Assembly: GCF_018835585.1 (NCBI RefSeq)
Contig: NZ_JAHGVE010000024.1
Coordinates: forward strand, 1 to 64,000
Direction: 5' to 3'
DNA from: Pelorhabdus rhamnosifermentans
Lineage (GTDB): Bacteria > Bacillota > Negativicutes > UMGS1260
Length of the DNA stretch: 64,000 nt
Shown: one piece after another, positions 26,806-37,831 of the stretch
How the letters are laid out: each line of letters starts with the position of its first letter
How positions within the stretch are numbered: position 1 is the stretch's first letter
Notes under the pieces: model-generated
Seen by the model: the letters and a program-made list of their open reading frames with translations, nothing else
Database searches by the model: none
Told to the model about the DNA's origin: nothing
Program-made: the position numbers and the translations under genes

Positions 26806-27915
26806 ATGAAATTAACATGTACAAGAGAACAACTAAATCACGCTGTTCAAACAGTTCAAAAAGCTATTGCAACTAAAACGCCTATGCAAATTCTCACAGG
26901 CATTTATTTATCAGCTAAAAACAATCAATTAGAATTACAGGCAACAGATTATGAAATAGGTATTACTTGTACAATTGAAGCAAATATTGAAGAAGAAGGA
27001 ATCAGTGTTTTGTCAGGAAAGATGTTCCAAGAAATGGTACGCCATTTATCAGGTGACAACGTGCACATCGAATCCTCTACAGAAGATCGAACAGTAAAAA
27101 TCACTTCAAATTTTGCTCAGTTTAATTTATTATGCTTACCTGCTGAAGAATTTCCTGTACTGAAACCATTAACACATGAAAATGTATTATCAATAAAAGA
27201 CAATGTATTACGTGATATGATAAAAAAGACCATTTTTGCCTGTGCAATAGAAGATTCACGCCCGATCTTTACAGGTGCATTACTTGAAGCAAACAATCAA
27301 AATGTTACTATGGTTGCAACAAATACTCATCGCTTAGCACTCAAAAGAGATGCCATTGATAGTTTTGAAGGACTAATTAAAATGATCATCCCATCTAAAA
27401 TTCTAAATGAACTTGCCCGGTTATTAACATCAGATATTCCATTTGACGTTAATATTTCTTGGCAAAAAAATCAGGTAGCTTTTTCATTTGATAATGTTTA
27501 TATTGTTTCAAGGCTCATCGAAGGAACTTTCCCTGAATATCAAAAAGTTATCCCCAACGATTTTGTTACAATTGTCACCGTAAATTGTGATCAATTCTTA
27601 GATGCTGTTGAACGCGTATCTTTAATTGCTCGCGATGGCGATTATAATGTCATTAAATTTTCCTTTAAAGGAAACCAAATTACTATTCATTCAAATAATC
27701 CAGAACTTGGTAAGGCTTCTGAAACAATTGAAGCTGATATCAAAGGCAATGAATTGGATATTGCTTTTAATGCCAAATATGTGAGCGATATTTTGAAAAA
27801 TGTTACAACTGATGAACTTACTTTTTCGTTAAATACTCCTCTTAGCCCGGCAGCGATTCAACCGCTTCATGATGATCAATATATTTATATCATTACACCT
27901 GTACGATCAAACTAA
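26806..27915 (+). CDS. dnaN: DNA polymerase III beta subunit (sliding clamp)
   Basis: 369-residue clamp protein that rings DNA and tethers the polymerase. Three repeated clamp domains are present; recognisable segments include LTGIYLSAKNNQLELQATDY near 30-50, ATNTHRLALK near 175-185 and a C-terminal YIITPVRSN. TGGAGG is the ribosome site. It follows dnaA after the unwinding region and is followed by yaaA 15 bases on. Confidence 0.97.
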   Translation: MKLTCTREQLNHAVQTVQKAIATKTPMQILTGIYLSAKNNQLELQATDYEIGITCTIEANIEEEGISVLSGKMFQEMVRHLSGDNVHIESSTEDRTVKITSNFAQFNLLCLPAEEFPVLKPLTHENVLSIKDNVLRDMIKKTIFACAIEDSRPIFTGALLEANNQNVTMVATNTHRLALKRDAIDSFEGLIKMIIPSKILNELARLLTSDIPFDVNISWQKNQVAFSFDNVYIVSRLIEGTFPEYQKVIPNDFVTIVTVNCDQFLDAVERVSLIARDGDYNVIKFSFKGNQITIHSNNPELGKASETIEADIKGNELDIAFNAKYVSDILKNVTTDELTFSLNTPLSPAAIQPLHDDQYIYIITPVRSN

Positions 27916-27930
27916 AAAGCAGGAGATTTT

Positions 27931-28158
27931 ATGGAACTTATTGAAATAAATACAGAGTCTATTCAATTAGATCAATTTTTGAAATGGGCAGGTATCGTCG
28001 AAACAGGCGGTCAAGTAAAAAATTGGTTAGCTGATCAGATGATTACCTTAAATGGTCAGCTAGTAACGGAAAAACGCAAAAAATTAAAAGATAAAGATAA
28101 GATTACAATAAAAGGGCTCGGCTCTTATCAAGTGGTTGTTGTAAAAAATGCGAATTGA
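27931..28158 (+). CDS. yaaA: S4-domain RNA-binding protein YaaA
   Basis: 75-residue S4-like protein of the YaaA/RlbA type: LDQFLKWAGIVETGGQVKNW followed by VTEKRKKLKDKDKITI. It lies between dnaN and recF as in Bacillus and overlaps recF by 11 bases. It likely binds structured RNA, possibly during ribosome assembly. Confidence 0.93.
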   Translation: MELIEINTESIQLDQFLKWAGIVETGGQVKNWLADQMITLNGQLVTEKRKKLKDKDKITIKGLGSYQVVVVKNAN

Positions 28159-29254
28159 TCAAGTTAAACTAAGGCATTATCGGAATTATGATGAATGCAC
28201 CTTAGCCTTTCCAGACAATATCAATGTATTCATTGGTAAAAATGCACAAGGAAAAACAAATTTACTTGAAGCTCTTTATCTGGCGATATTAGGTAAATCT
28301 TATCGTTCTGCTCATGATGAAGAGCTCATTCAATTTGTCCAAGAGCAATGTATGGTGAGACTTGATATAAGCCTTTATGATGCACAACATGAAATAACCC
28401 TTCAGTTTCGAAGGGGCCAAAAAAAAGAAATTTCATTAGATCAAGATACTATAAGGCAAAATCAGCTAATAGGATTATTTCATGCTGTACTTTTTTCACC
28501 TGATGATCTCTATTTATTAAAAGGCGCACCAGCAGAACGGCGGCGTTTTTTAGATATTGAAATATCACAGATCAGTCCTGTTTATTATAAACAGCTATTA
28601 CACTATAATCGCATTGTTTTACAGCGTAATACACTGCTGAAAAATATCAGGGAAAAAAAAGCATCGGAAAGCTTGCTAATTCCCTGGGATGAGAACTTGG
28701 CTGAAATTGGTTCTTATCTTGTGTACAAGCGTCTTTATACTATTCAAAAATTAGCTCTACTTGCTCGTGAGATGCATGAGCAATTAACTGGTTGTGCTGA
28801 AAAACTAGTTGTTACATATATTCAACACGGTCATGAGGATGCAATACTAAGCGATGATCGCGTGGTTATTGCTCAGTGGCTGAAAAACAAACTCATCGAA
28901 TCACACGAAAAAGATATTTGGCGTGGTAGTACAAGTGTGGGCCCTCATCGTGATGACCTTGGTTTTACGATTAATTCTATTGATACGAAAACGTATGGTT
29001 CGCAAGGACAGCAACGGACAGCTATTTTGTCGCTTAAACTAGCTGAATTAGAATATATCAAAGTCGAAACAGGCGAATACCCTTTTTTGTTGCTTGATGA
29101 TGTGATGAGTGAATTGGATATGAATCGACGAAGTTATTTGCTGGAGTTTATCAAAAATCGTATTCAAACATTTATTACGGCTACAGATGAAAGTGATTTT
29201 CCTAAAAATCATTTTGGAAAAGTTTATACTATTGAACAAGGTCGGGTAAAATAA
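28148..29254 (+). CDS. recF: DNA replication and repair protein RecF
   Basis: 368-residue SMC-like ATPase acting with RecO and RecR at single-strand gaps. Walker A is GKNAQGKTNLLEAL near 30-43; the ABC-type signature SQGQQRTAILSLKLAE and Walker B FLLLDDVMSEL follow near the C-terminus. It starts inside the end of yaaA, so the two are translationally coupled. Confidence 0.97.
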   Translation: MRIDQVKLRHYRNYDECTLAFPDNINVFIGKNAQGKTNLLEALYLAILGKSYRSAHDEELIQFVQEQCMVRLDISLYDAQHEITLQFRRGQKKEISLDQDTIRQNQLIGLFHAVLFSPDDLYLLKGAPAERRRFLDIEISQISPVYYKQLLHYNRIVLQRNTLLKNIREKKASESLLIPWDENLAEIGSYLVYKRLYTIQKLALLAREMHEQLTGCAEKLVVTYIQHGHEDAILSDDRVVIAQWLKNKLIESHEKDIWRGSTSVGPHRDDLGFTINSIDTKTYGSQGQQRTAILSLKLAELEYIKVETGEYPFLLLDDVMSELDMNRRSYLLEFIKNRIQTFITATDESDFPKNHFGKVYTIEQGRVK

Positions 29255-29274
29255 GATAAAATTGGGTGATTGTC

Positions 29275-30126
29275 TTGGAAAAGATCGCCGTTGTTATTCC
29301 GAAAGCTTTTCAAAAATTAGGTCTTCATCATAAATTTCGTATGGAAATGATTTTTTATCGTTGGCATGAGATTGTTGGAGCAGAAATTGCTTGTCATACT
29401 CGCCCTATATCAATGAATCATGGACTACTTTTTGTGGCTGTAAATAGTTCTGTATGGTGTCATCACCTGATGATGATGAAAGAATCGCTCATAAAAAAGT
29501 TGAACCATTTTGCTCAAAGCAAAGTTGTTACAGATATTAAGTATCAAACTGGATCCATTCAACGACAAGAAAATTCTGATAAAGGAGAAATTGAGCTTTC
29601 ACTTTCAGCGAAAATCCGTTCTATTTTGCTTACAAAAGAAGAAGTAGCGCAGATTCGTCAATTAACTGATTCCATTGAGACGCAAGAATTAAGGCAGCAT
29701 GTATTTTCGCTACTTGTAAAAGATTGTAAATTAACCAAATATAAAAAGGATCAACATTATCATCCTTGTGCAAAATGTCGTACTCTTTGTCCTCCTCAGG
29801 ATACGTATTGTACTGTTTGTTCCATTGAAGCTCGTCAGATGCGGATTGGAGAAATTTATAAAGTGCTCAAGGAAGCGCCTTGGCTTCAATATCGAGAATG
29901 TAAAAATTTTATTGAATGCTCAGCTTTTGAATTTCGCAAAGCACGACAGCAGCTTATTTTGCAGATGATCAGAGAAATGGAAAAAACAGTACCCCCGCCT
30001 CTTGTTGAATCTACATTAGTGATGCTACTCACATCGACGAAACCTGAATTTCTTAATAACGATTTAATTGAGAAAACCATGAGTAAAGTCAGGAGGAAAA
30101 AAAATGTTTTTGCATATCGGCAGTGA
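29275..30126 (+). CDS. DUF721 (DciA-like) protein with zinc-ribbon C-terminal region
   Basis: About 283 residues. The N-terminal ~95 residues look like DUF721/DciA: FRMEMIFYRWHEIVGAEIA then GLLFVAVNSSVWCHHLMMM. DciA-type proteins load or regulate the replicative helicase in many bacteria. Beyond the usual ~100-residue domain there is an extension with a four-cysteine zinc ribbon (CAKCRTLCPPQDTYCTVC, about 165-185) and a helical tail. TTG 29275 is the preferred start; GTG 29266 is possible. It sits between recF and remB, where Bacillus has no such gene. Confidence 0.7.
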   Translation: MEKIAVVIPKAFQKLGLHHKFRMEMIFYRWHEIVGAEIACHTRPISMNHGLLFVAVNSSVWCHHLMMMKESLIKKLNHFAQSKVVTDIKYQTGSIQRQENSDKGEIELSLSAKIRSILLTKEEVAQIRQLTDSIETQELRQHVFSLLVKDCKLTKYKKDQHYHPCAKCRTLCPPQDTYCTVCSIEARQMRIGEIYKVLKEAPWLQYRECKNFIECSAFEFRKARQQLILQMIREMEKTVPPPLVESTLVMLLTSTKPEFLNNDLIEKTMSKVRRKKNVFAYRQ

Positions 30127-30373
30127 CTATGTTATTCCTTTAAAAAATATTGTAACAATTACGGATATGACAGCTGTAAAATCCGGTATTAATCAAAAGT
30201 TTATTACAGCGAAACGCAATGAAAAAAAAGTAGAAGATATTTCTGATGGCAATGCAAAAAGCTTTATTGTTACAGATAATAAAGTTTATTTATCAGCTAT
30301 TTCATCAATTACGTTGAAAAAGCGAGCTGGATATATTAAAGCAGAACCTCAGGAAGATAGGGAAGAAGAGTAA
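30104..30373 (+). CDS. remB: Extracellular matrix regulator RemB (YaaB, DUF370)
   Basis: 89-residue RemA/RemB family DNA-binding protein: MFLHIGSDYVIPLKNIVTIT at the start, FIVTDNKVYLSAISS in the middle. In Bacillus RemB activates biofilm-matrix genes and lies between recF and gyrB, exactly as here. It begins within the last codons of the DUF721 gene with AGGAGG as ribosome site. Target genes in this organism are unknown. Confidence 0.92.
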   Translation: MFLHIGSDYVIPLKNIVTITDMTAVKSGINQKFITAKRNEKKVEDISDGNAKSFIVTDNKVYLSAISSITLKKRAGYIKAEPQEDREEE

Positions 30374-32386
<2,013 letters not shown>

Positions 32387-32404
32387 TTAAGAATAAACAT
32401 AATA

Positions 32405-32438
32405 AAAACGCGGATCACTTTTCGGTGATACGCGTTTT
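32405..32438. terminator. Bidirectional terminator gyrB / larA
   Basis: AAAACGCG and ATCAC pair with GTGAT and CGCGTTTT (one mismatch each side), with T runs on both strands, between the convergent genes. Confidence 0.9.
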
Positions 32439-32446
32439 TTGAATCA

Positions 32447-33706
32447 TTACATATGGGGAACAGTGAAGCTTCCCATTGGCATGAGTGTAATGCTTGGATG
32501 AGAGCCTAATTTTTTAAACGCCAGTTGCAATGCTTCATTCATATCTTTGGCGGGTGTGAAAAGGAGTGTCTTAGCAAGCTGAGGATCTAGGGAAGAAACA
32601 AGGACGAATTCCGCCTTATTCATTAAACGTGTTACAGCATAGGCTTTATGTGCACCAATTTGAAAATCAGTTCGAATAGCTGTTTCTACTTCAGCGGGAG
32701 TTTTATATTTTTGCATGGTTTTTTCATATAATTCTGATCCTGTACCTTCGATACATTCACCTAAGAGGATAACCATGCCACCCGGCTTGACAGCGCACCA
32801 CGCATTATCCATCGTCTTTTGTAACTGGTAGACGTTAATATCTTTTGGATAGCCGCCACAGGTAGCAATAACAAGGTCGGCTTCCTGCTTAATTCTTGCT
32901 CCATATACCTCATTGACAAACTCGCAGGCGACTTGATGGGCTTTTATATAATCACCAGCAAAAACTTTTAAAAATTTCTTTTTTTCATTAAGCACAACAT
33001 TGAGGAGAAATGAGGGGCGGCACATTTCTGCTCCCTCGACCTGATCATGATAAATGGGATTACCTTCTAATTTACCAATCACTGCATTTGGGTCTAACAT
33101 CATAGAATGATTTTTCCGAACTGTTTCATAATAAGCTACACCGGGAAGCATGGCTTTACGGCCACCGCCAAACCCAGAGAAAAAGTGATGAACAATATTG
33201 CCTGTGCAAATGATATGATCGACTTCAGTAACGAGTTTATTAAAATAGACAGGCGTTCCACGCGATGTAGTACCAAAAAATTGAAAGTCTTCTTTATTTC
33301 TACAGTTGCTGTTATACATTTTTACTCGTTTTGCAACAGCTGGACTAACTGCTTCAATCATTTCCTGCTCCGTCATTAGGCGATGCGTGCCTAGAGCAAA
33401 GACAATTCGCATATCTTCATCAGGTATGCCTACGGCATTTAGCTCATCTAATAGAATGGGCATAAAGACGTAGCTATTTGCGACACGAGTGGGGTCATTG
33501 ACAATAAAAGCGACTGTTTGACCAGGTTTAACGATTTTGTTGAGTGGTTTAGAATCAATTGGATTGCGGATAGCTTCTCGAATTGCTGCAGCTGGGTCAG
33601 GCAATTCAGGAAATTTCTTAATGACTAATTCATCCACAATTAGAGAAGAATCAAGTGAAAAAGACAATTCATCTTTTCCATATTTCATTTTATATTCTTT
33701 ATTCAT
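32447..33706 (-). CDS. larA: LarA-type nickel-pincer racemase family protein
   Basis: 419-residue member of the lactate racemase (LarA) superfamily. With the start at ATG 33706 (GGAAGGTG six bases upstream), the key residues fall at the same positions as in Lactiplantibacillus LarA: H108 (ALGTHRL), H174 (NIVHHFF), K184 (GGGRKAM), which binds the nickel-pincer cofactor, and H200 (VRKNH), a nickel ligand. This supports an active cofactor-dependent enzyme. LarB, LarC and LarE, needed to make the cofactor, are not in the window. Substrate may be lactate or another 2-hydroxy acid; family members vary. Confidence 0.88.
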   Translation of the reverse strand: MNKEYKMKYGKDELSFSLDSSLIVDELVIKKFPELPDPAAAIREAIRNPIDSKPLNKIVKPGQTVAFIVNDPTRVANSYVFMPILLDELNAVGIPDEDMRIVFALGTHRLMTEQEMIEAVSPAVAKRVKMYNSNCRNKEDFQFFGTTSRGTPVYFNKLVTEVDHIICTGNIVHHFFSGFGGGRKAMLPGVAYYETVRKNHSMMLDPNAVIGKLEGNPIYHDQVEGAEMCRPSFLLNVVLNEKKKFLKVFAGDYIKAHQVACEFVNEVYGARIKQEADLVIATCGGYPKDINVYQLQKTMDNAWCAVKPGGMVILLGECIEGTGSELYEKTMQKYKTPAEVETAIRTDFQIGAHKAYAVTRLMNKAEFVLVSSLDPQLAKTLLFTPAKDMNEALQLAFKKLGSHPSITLMPMGSFTVPHM

Positions 33707-33907
33707 GCTAAACACCTTCCTGAATAAATTTGAAATTTAGGATGATTTTCCTTTCTTTCTATAGTACTATACAAGGTTGTCTAAGTCTATAAAATATACC
33801 AAAGAGATACTTATTATGTATTCTTACGGGTCACTAGAAGGCTAAGTATCCAGTTAAATAATCATATCAATATATATAAATTATCGTTAAAATATTATAG
33901 AATATGA

Positions 33908-33936
33908 TTGACATAACAGCTGTAAAGTAATATAAT
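33908..33936 (+). promoter_or_regulatory. Strong promoter of the tRNA pair
   Basis: TTGACA 33908, exactly 17 bases, TATAAT 33931: full consensus, 18 bases before tRNA-Gln. Confidence 0.92.
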
Positions 33937-33954
33937 GTTCTAGTAAATCACTTT

Positions 33955-34029
33955 TGGGGCATCGCCAAGCGGTAAGGCACGGGACTCTGACTCCCGCATC
34001 CCTAGGTTCGAATCCTAGTGCCCCAGCCA
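33955..34029 (+). tRNA. tRNA-Gln (anticodon CTG)
   Basis: 75-base cloverleaf with encoded CCA. Acceptor TGGGGCA pairs with TGCCCCA (the U1-A72 pair typical of tRNA-Gln), anticodon stem CGGGA/TCCCG, loop CTCTGAC giving anticodon CTG, T-loop TTCGAAT. It reads codon CAG. Confidence 0.96.
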
Positions 34030-34037
34030 ATATATAT

Positions 34038-34113
<76 letters not shown>

Positions 34114-34121
34114 AAAAAATC

Positions 34122-34149
34122 AAGGGTTCGCAGCAATGCGGCCCTTTTT
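34122..34149 (+). terminator. Terminator of the tRNA-Gln/tRNA-Lys unit
   Basis: AAGGG-TT-CGCA pairs with TGCG-G-CCCTT around a GCAA loop, followed by a T run. Confidence 0.85.
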
Positions 34150-34293
34150 ATTTATTTTACGTGTTAAAATAAAATGACAAAATTTTAGTTAATTTGTAAA
34201 AACCTTGACCATTTTGTTGATATTCTGTTATTGTAGTATTAAATAATAGGTTTCTGAATTGGGGCTTTTATCAGAAAAAAGAGGGTGTATTTT

Positions 34294-35535
34294 TTGGCGG
34301 CGCAAATAGAAAATCCTATCGTTCCACAGAGAAAAAATAAGATAAAACGCATAGCTATTATCGTAGCTCTGTTAGTTACTTTTATAACTGTTATTGCAGG
34401 AGCATTTTTTTTAGGATTGCATAGTCAGGATAGTCCAATTGTGAGTCAAATCATAACGCATAAAAAAATTAATATTTTATTGTTAGGCATTAATAAAAGG
34501 AAAGATGACCCTGGGCGTTCTAACGTTACTTGTGTAGTTACTGTGGATACAGATACCAAAAATGTGTCTATGTTGTGGGTACCGCGCGATAGTCGGGTGA
34601 AAATTCCTGGTTATGAGCCGAATAAAATTGGTCATGCTTATGCTTATGGTGGGCCTAAACTTTCGGAGCAGACGGTCTCAGAGTTGTTAGGCATTCCTAT
34701 TGATTATTATGTAGCTATTAATATGGATGGGTTTAAAAAAGTGATTGATGCCTTAGGTGGCGTGGATATCAATGTAGATAAAAGGATGTATTATTATGAT
34801 CCTTATGATGAGGGCGAAGTCGATAATGATGGTCTTATTGATTTGCAGCCTGGTTTACAGCATATGGATGGCAATACAGCGTTGCAATATGTTCGGTTTC
34901 GTCATGATGAAATGGGAGATATTGGTCGAATTGAGCGCCAGCAAAAATTTGCTAAAGCTTTGCTAGACGATATTATGAGTCCGTCGATCATTACTAAATT
35001 ACCTGGTGTGATTCAGGAAGCAAATTCTGTTTTTCAGACAGATATGCCAGTTAGTCAAATGCTGAGTTTAAGTAAAGTCATCACTGATGCTTATAAGCAA
35101 GGCATTCAAACCGATATGGTTTCTGGTCGACCTGTTTATATTGATGAGATTAGTTATTGGTTGCCTGATATTGTTGCAATGAGGAAGAAAATTGCTGAGA
35201 TTCAAGGAATAACCATCAATGAGGATTATTTGGTATCAGCGCAAATGTTGGCTAATGAATATGAGGCGGCTTTGCCGAAAGATACAAAGGTAGCGGAAGC
35301 GTCGCATTCTTCTGCTAGCGATACAACGAGTATATCCACGACTGCTAAAACGTCAACGAATTCAACAATTCCAACAACGAGTAGTAAGTCCAAGTCAACT
35401 ACGGCTAAGATGAATATTCAGAGTGATACTGCTTCTAACCGAGCTCCAAGTTCAAGTTCAGCTTCAATTCCAGCTTCAGCCGAAACTGCTAACGAAGTAG
35501 CCAGGAAAAGCGCAGCGAATACAGCAGCTAAATAA
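34294..35535 (+). CDS. LytR-CpsA-Psr (LCP) family cell-wall glycopolymer transferase
   Basis: 413-residue type II membrane protein. One membrane segment (about 20-42), then the LCP domain with ILLLGINKRKDDPGRSN and VPRDSRVKIPGYEPNKIGHA, where the arginine and aspartate residues of the polyprenyl-pyrophosphate site lie, and YVRFRHDEMGDIGRIERQQ. The last ~75 residues are Ser/Thr/Ala-rich, low complexity. LCP enzymes attach anionic or other glycopolymers to peptidoglycan. The start is TTG 34294, six bases after GAGGGTG. Followed 63 bases later by an L,D-transpeptidase. Confidence 0.92.
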   Translation: MAAQIENPIVPQRKNKIKRIAIIVALLVTFITVIAGAFFLGLHSQDSPIVSQIITHKKINILLLGINKRKDDPGRSNVTCVVTVDTDTKNVSMLWVPRDSRVKIPGYEPNKIGHAYAYGGPKLSEQTVSELLGIPIDYYVAINMDGFKKVIDALGGVDINVDKRMYYYDPYDEGEVDNDGLIDLQPGLQHMDGNTALQYVRFRHDEMGDIGRIERQQKFAKALLDDIMSPSIITKLPGVIQEANSVFQTDMPVSQMLSLSKVITDAYKQGIQTDMVSGRPVYIDEISYWLPDIVAMRKKIAEIQGITINEDYLVSAQMLANEYEAALPKDTKVAEASHSSASDTTSISTTAKTSTNSTIPTTSSKSKSTTAKMNIQSDTASNRAPSSSSASIPASAETANEVARKSAANTAAK

Positions 35536-35598
35536 TGAAACATGTTTTTTTGTTCCCTCACATATAATGTAGCGAGTTATTGTGCAGGGGGAACAGAT

Positions 35599-36315
35599 GT
35601 GATCAAACTTTTTTCTGTAAAAATCAATTGGCGTAAAGCATATTTTGCGATTACGTCGCTTTTTCTTATTAGTATAATTTTAAGTATTGCAGGATTTGAA
35701 TATTTAGATGAGCAAGAATTGATTTCTCTTTCTGATCAGTTCCTGTCAGCTCCAACTGGTAAAATATCGATTGTCATCAACATTTCTGATCGCGTTCTAA
35801 AATTGTACAATGATGGAAATCTGTATAAAAAGTATCGGATTGCAGTTGGTAAAAGTAGTACGCCAACGCCGATTGGTGACTGGATTGTTATTTGGAAGTC
35901 CTATCGATCAGGTGATATTTTTGGAACACGTTTTCTAGGGCTTGATGTGCCATGGGGAGGATATGGAATTCACGGTACGAATCGGCCATGGAGTATTGGA
36001 CATTTTATTAGTCAAGGCTGTATTCGATTGTGTAATAAGGATATTGAAGAACTTTTTGAATGGGTACCTGTGGGCACATCGGTACGAATTGAAGGTGAAA
36101 GGTTTCGCAGTCCGCGTATACTTCAATATGAAGCGATTGGTGCAGATGTAGTCCAGCTCCAAGTAAGACTTAAAAAATTGGGTTATCTCGAAGGAAGAGC
36201 GGATGGTTTTTTTAATAAAGATACAGAAGAGGCTGTTAAGCGGTTCCAGCATGATAGGGGACTTAAAGTTAGCGGGGTAGCCGATCAGAAACTTTTAAAT
36301 TTATTGGGCCTTTAA
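35599..36315 (+). CDS. L,D-transpeptidase (YkuD) with peptidoglycan-binding domain
   Basis: 238-residue cell-wall enzyme: membrane segment at about 14-34, YkuD domain at about 50-170 with the active-site pattern HGTNRPWSIG ... SQGCIRL carrying the catalytic cysteine, and a C-terminal PG_binding_1 domain (VQLQVRLKKLGYLEGRADGF). It cross-links peptidoglycan or attaches ligands outside the membrane. GTG 35599 follows AGGGGGA; a longer frame upstream starts in the gap without ribosome site. Ends in a strong terminator. Confidence 0.92.
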   Translation: MIKLFSVKINWRKAYFAITSLFLISIILSIAGFEYLDEQELISLSDQFLSAPTGKISIVINISDRVLKLYNDGNLYKKYRIAVGKSSTPTPIGDWIVIWKSYRSGDIFGTRFLGLDVPWGGYGIHGTNRPWSIGHFISQGCIRLCNKDIEELFEWVPVGTSVRIEGERFRSPRILQYEAIGADVVQLQVRLKKLGYLEGRADGFFNKDTEEAVKRFQHDRGLKVSGVADQKLLNLLGL

Positions 36316-36324
36316 TTAAATAAA

Positions 36325-36368
36325 AATCCAGCACATTTCCGCAGGGAAGTGTGCTGGATTTTTTTTTG
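36325..36368. terminator. Terminator after the L,D-transpeptidase gene
   Basis: AATCCAGCACATTTCC pairs with GGGAAGTGTGCTGGATT around GCA, followed by nine T residues; it can also serve the convergent chemoreceptor gene. Confidence 0.93.
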
Positions 36369-36390
36369 CTACGCACTATGTTTTTGATGC

Positions 36391-37242
36391 TTATTTATAG
36401 CGTTCAACGTACTGGCTCAATTCTTTGGTATGAGCATTGATTTGTTCTAGTGTAGAAGATATTTCTTGAGTTGTTGCTGCTTGCTCTTCACTAATAGCAC
36501 CAGTCGATTCGATGGATTTATTAATCTCTGAGATAGACTGAGCGACTTCTTGTAAAGTGAATTGAATTTTTTTTACGGCATCCTGCGATTGATCGGCTAA
36601 TTTACGAACTTCTTCTGCAACTACTGCAAATCCCCTGCCATGTTCACCGGCACGGGCTGCTTCAATGGCTGCATTCAGTCCTAATAAATTGGTTTGAGCG
36701 GCGATATTTTTAATGAATTCAAGAATTTGTGTTGTATCGTTATTTTTTTTGACTAACTCTTGTACCCGTTTAATGGCCTCTTGACCGGCAGCAGCGAGAT
36801 CACTTGCACTTTTTGCTACTTGTCCAACACTTTCAGAAGCTTGAGTTGTTGAAGAAGAGAGATCTTCGATATTTTTGATGAGGTTCATACTATGCTCTAA
36901 ATCAAGACCTGAACTTAAAGTTCCGATAATTTCATTATTTATTCCGTAAATGGGAGTAAATATGGTTTTAATTGTTCTTCCATAGACATCAGGGGGGATC
37001 TCGGCATGTGTTGATTTGCCGGTTCGAATACAATCTTCAATTGTTTCGATGCTTGCAATCGGTTTACCTTTAGGTAAATCAAGTTCAAATTGTTCGGCGT
37101 GGTGGTAACCTAAATATTCTTTTAAGTCAGTTAATCCCACAGCCATATCATCACGAACGATTTTATTCATGTAGGGAAGGACTGTTTCAAAGGCAGCTAA
37201 AATAGCCTCGTTTGTTTCTGGCTTATTAGTTGACATAGTCAT
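36391..37242 (-). CDS. Soluble methyl-accepting chemotaxis-type protein
   Basis: 283-residue chemoreceptor without membrane segments. Residues about 1-110 form a small sensor-like domain ([20 protein letters not shown] resembles a PAS or GAF core); the rest is a short signalling domain with the highly conserved hairpin [20 protein letters not shown] and [16 protein letters not shown]. It would signal to CheA/CheW from the cytoplasm. ATG 37242 follows TAGGAGG. The ligand is unknown. Confidence 0.9.
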   Translation of the reverse strand: MTMSTNKPETNEAILAAFETVLPYMNKIVRDDMAVGLTDLKEYLGYHHAEQFELDLPKGKPIASIETIEDCIRTGKSTHAEIPPDVYGRTIKTIFTPIYGINNEIIGTLSSGLDLEHSMNLIKNIEDLSSSTTQASESVGQVAKSASDLAAAGQEAIKRVQELVKKNNDTTQILEFIKNIAAQTNLLGLNAAIEAARAGEHGRGFAVVAEEVRKLADQSQDAVKKIQFTLQEVAQSISEINKSIESTGAISEEQAATTQEISSTLEQINAHTKELSQYVERYK

Positions 37243-37394
37243 TTTTCCTCCTAATAGTTCAATTTTAATTATACTAATGAACATTATATTCTTTTTTCGC
37301 TATTTTTCTATAAAATCCTTTTGTTTCATTTATTAGTTTACAGAATATCTTTAAAGGTAAAAATTAACTAAATATTAAATATTATATTAAAAGG

Positions 37395-37423
37395 TTGAAT
37401 TAATTTAATATTCGGTATATACT
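37395..37423 (+). promoter_or_regulatory. Promoter of the small membrane protein gene
   Basis: TTGAAT 37395, 17-base spacer, TATACT 37418, about 30 bases before the ATG at 37454. Confidence 0.65.
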
Positions 37424-37453
37424 AGAAGTAGATAACAGAGGGAGAGGATAGGA

Positions 37454-37705
37454 ATGAGAAGCAATTTTGCTTTAGTCATGGGAAATCTCTTCGGTTTGTT
37501 GTTTGAATTTATTGTTTTAAGTTGCATAGGGGCTATTCCTGCTTTTGTTGTTCTGGTAATATTTGAAAAAGATTTACTTCAATTAATGGGCGGAACTTGT
37601 CAGACAGTATTTTTGACCATTGATTGTATCATTGCTTTTATTCTATTCTTTATGTTTATGAGAAGAGAAGGACATTGTTTTCGCCAGTTATCGCATCATG
37701 TATAA
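37454..37705 (+). CDS. Small two-helix membrane protein, unknown
   Basis: 83-residue protein with two hydrophobic segments (about 6-36 and 46-68) and a basic His-containing tail. I do not recognise a family. It has its own promoter, a good ribosome site (GAGGATAGGA) and a terminator immediately after, so it is a real monocistronic gene. Its divergent neighbour is the soluble chemoreceptor. Confidence 0.7.
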   Translation: MRSNFALVMGNLFGLLFEFIVLSCIGAIPAFVVLVIFEKDLLQLMGGTCQTVFLTIDCIIAFILFFMFMRREGHCFRQLSHHV

Positions 37706-37731
37706 GGATAGGGCTGTCCAAAAGTACCTTT

Positions 37732-37757
37732 AAAGAGCTCTTAAGAGGGCTCTTTTT
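37732..37757 (+). terminator. Terminator after the small membrane protein gene
   Basis: AAAGAGCTCTT and AGGGCTCTTT form the stem, followed by a T run. Confidence 0.85.
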
Positions 37758-37788
37758 TTGCAATAGAAATTTCTTTTTTTTATTGAAT

Positions 37789-37800
37789 ATGGTATACTGT
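37789..37800. promoter_or_regulatory. Possible GntR half-site upstream of the regulator gene
   Basis: ATGGTATACTGT repeats the ATGGTATACCGT core of the operator at 38565, about 30 bases before the gntR start. This suggests autoregulation. Confidence 0.45.
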
Positions 37801-37831
37801 GTTCAGAATCTTAAAAATAAGGGTGAAATCA

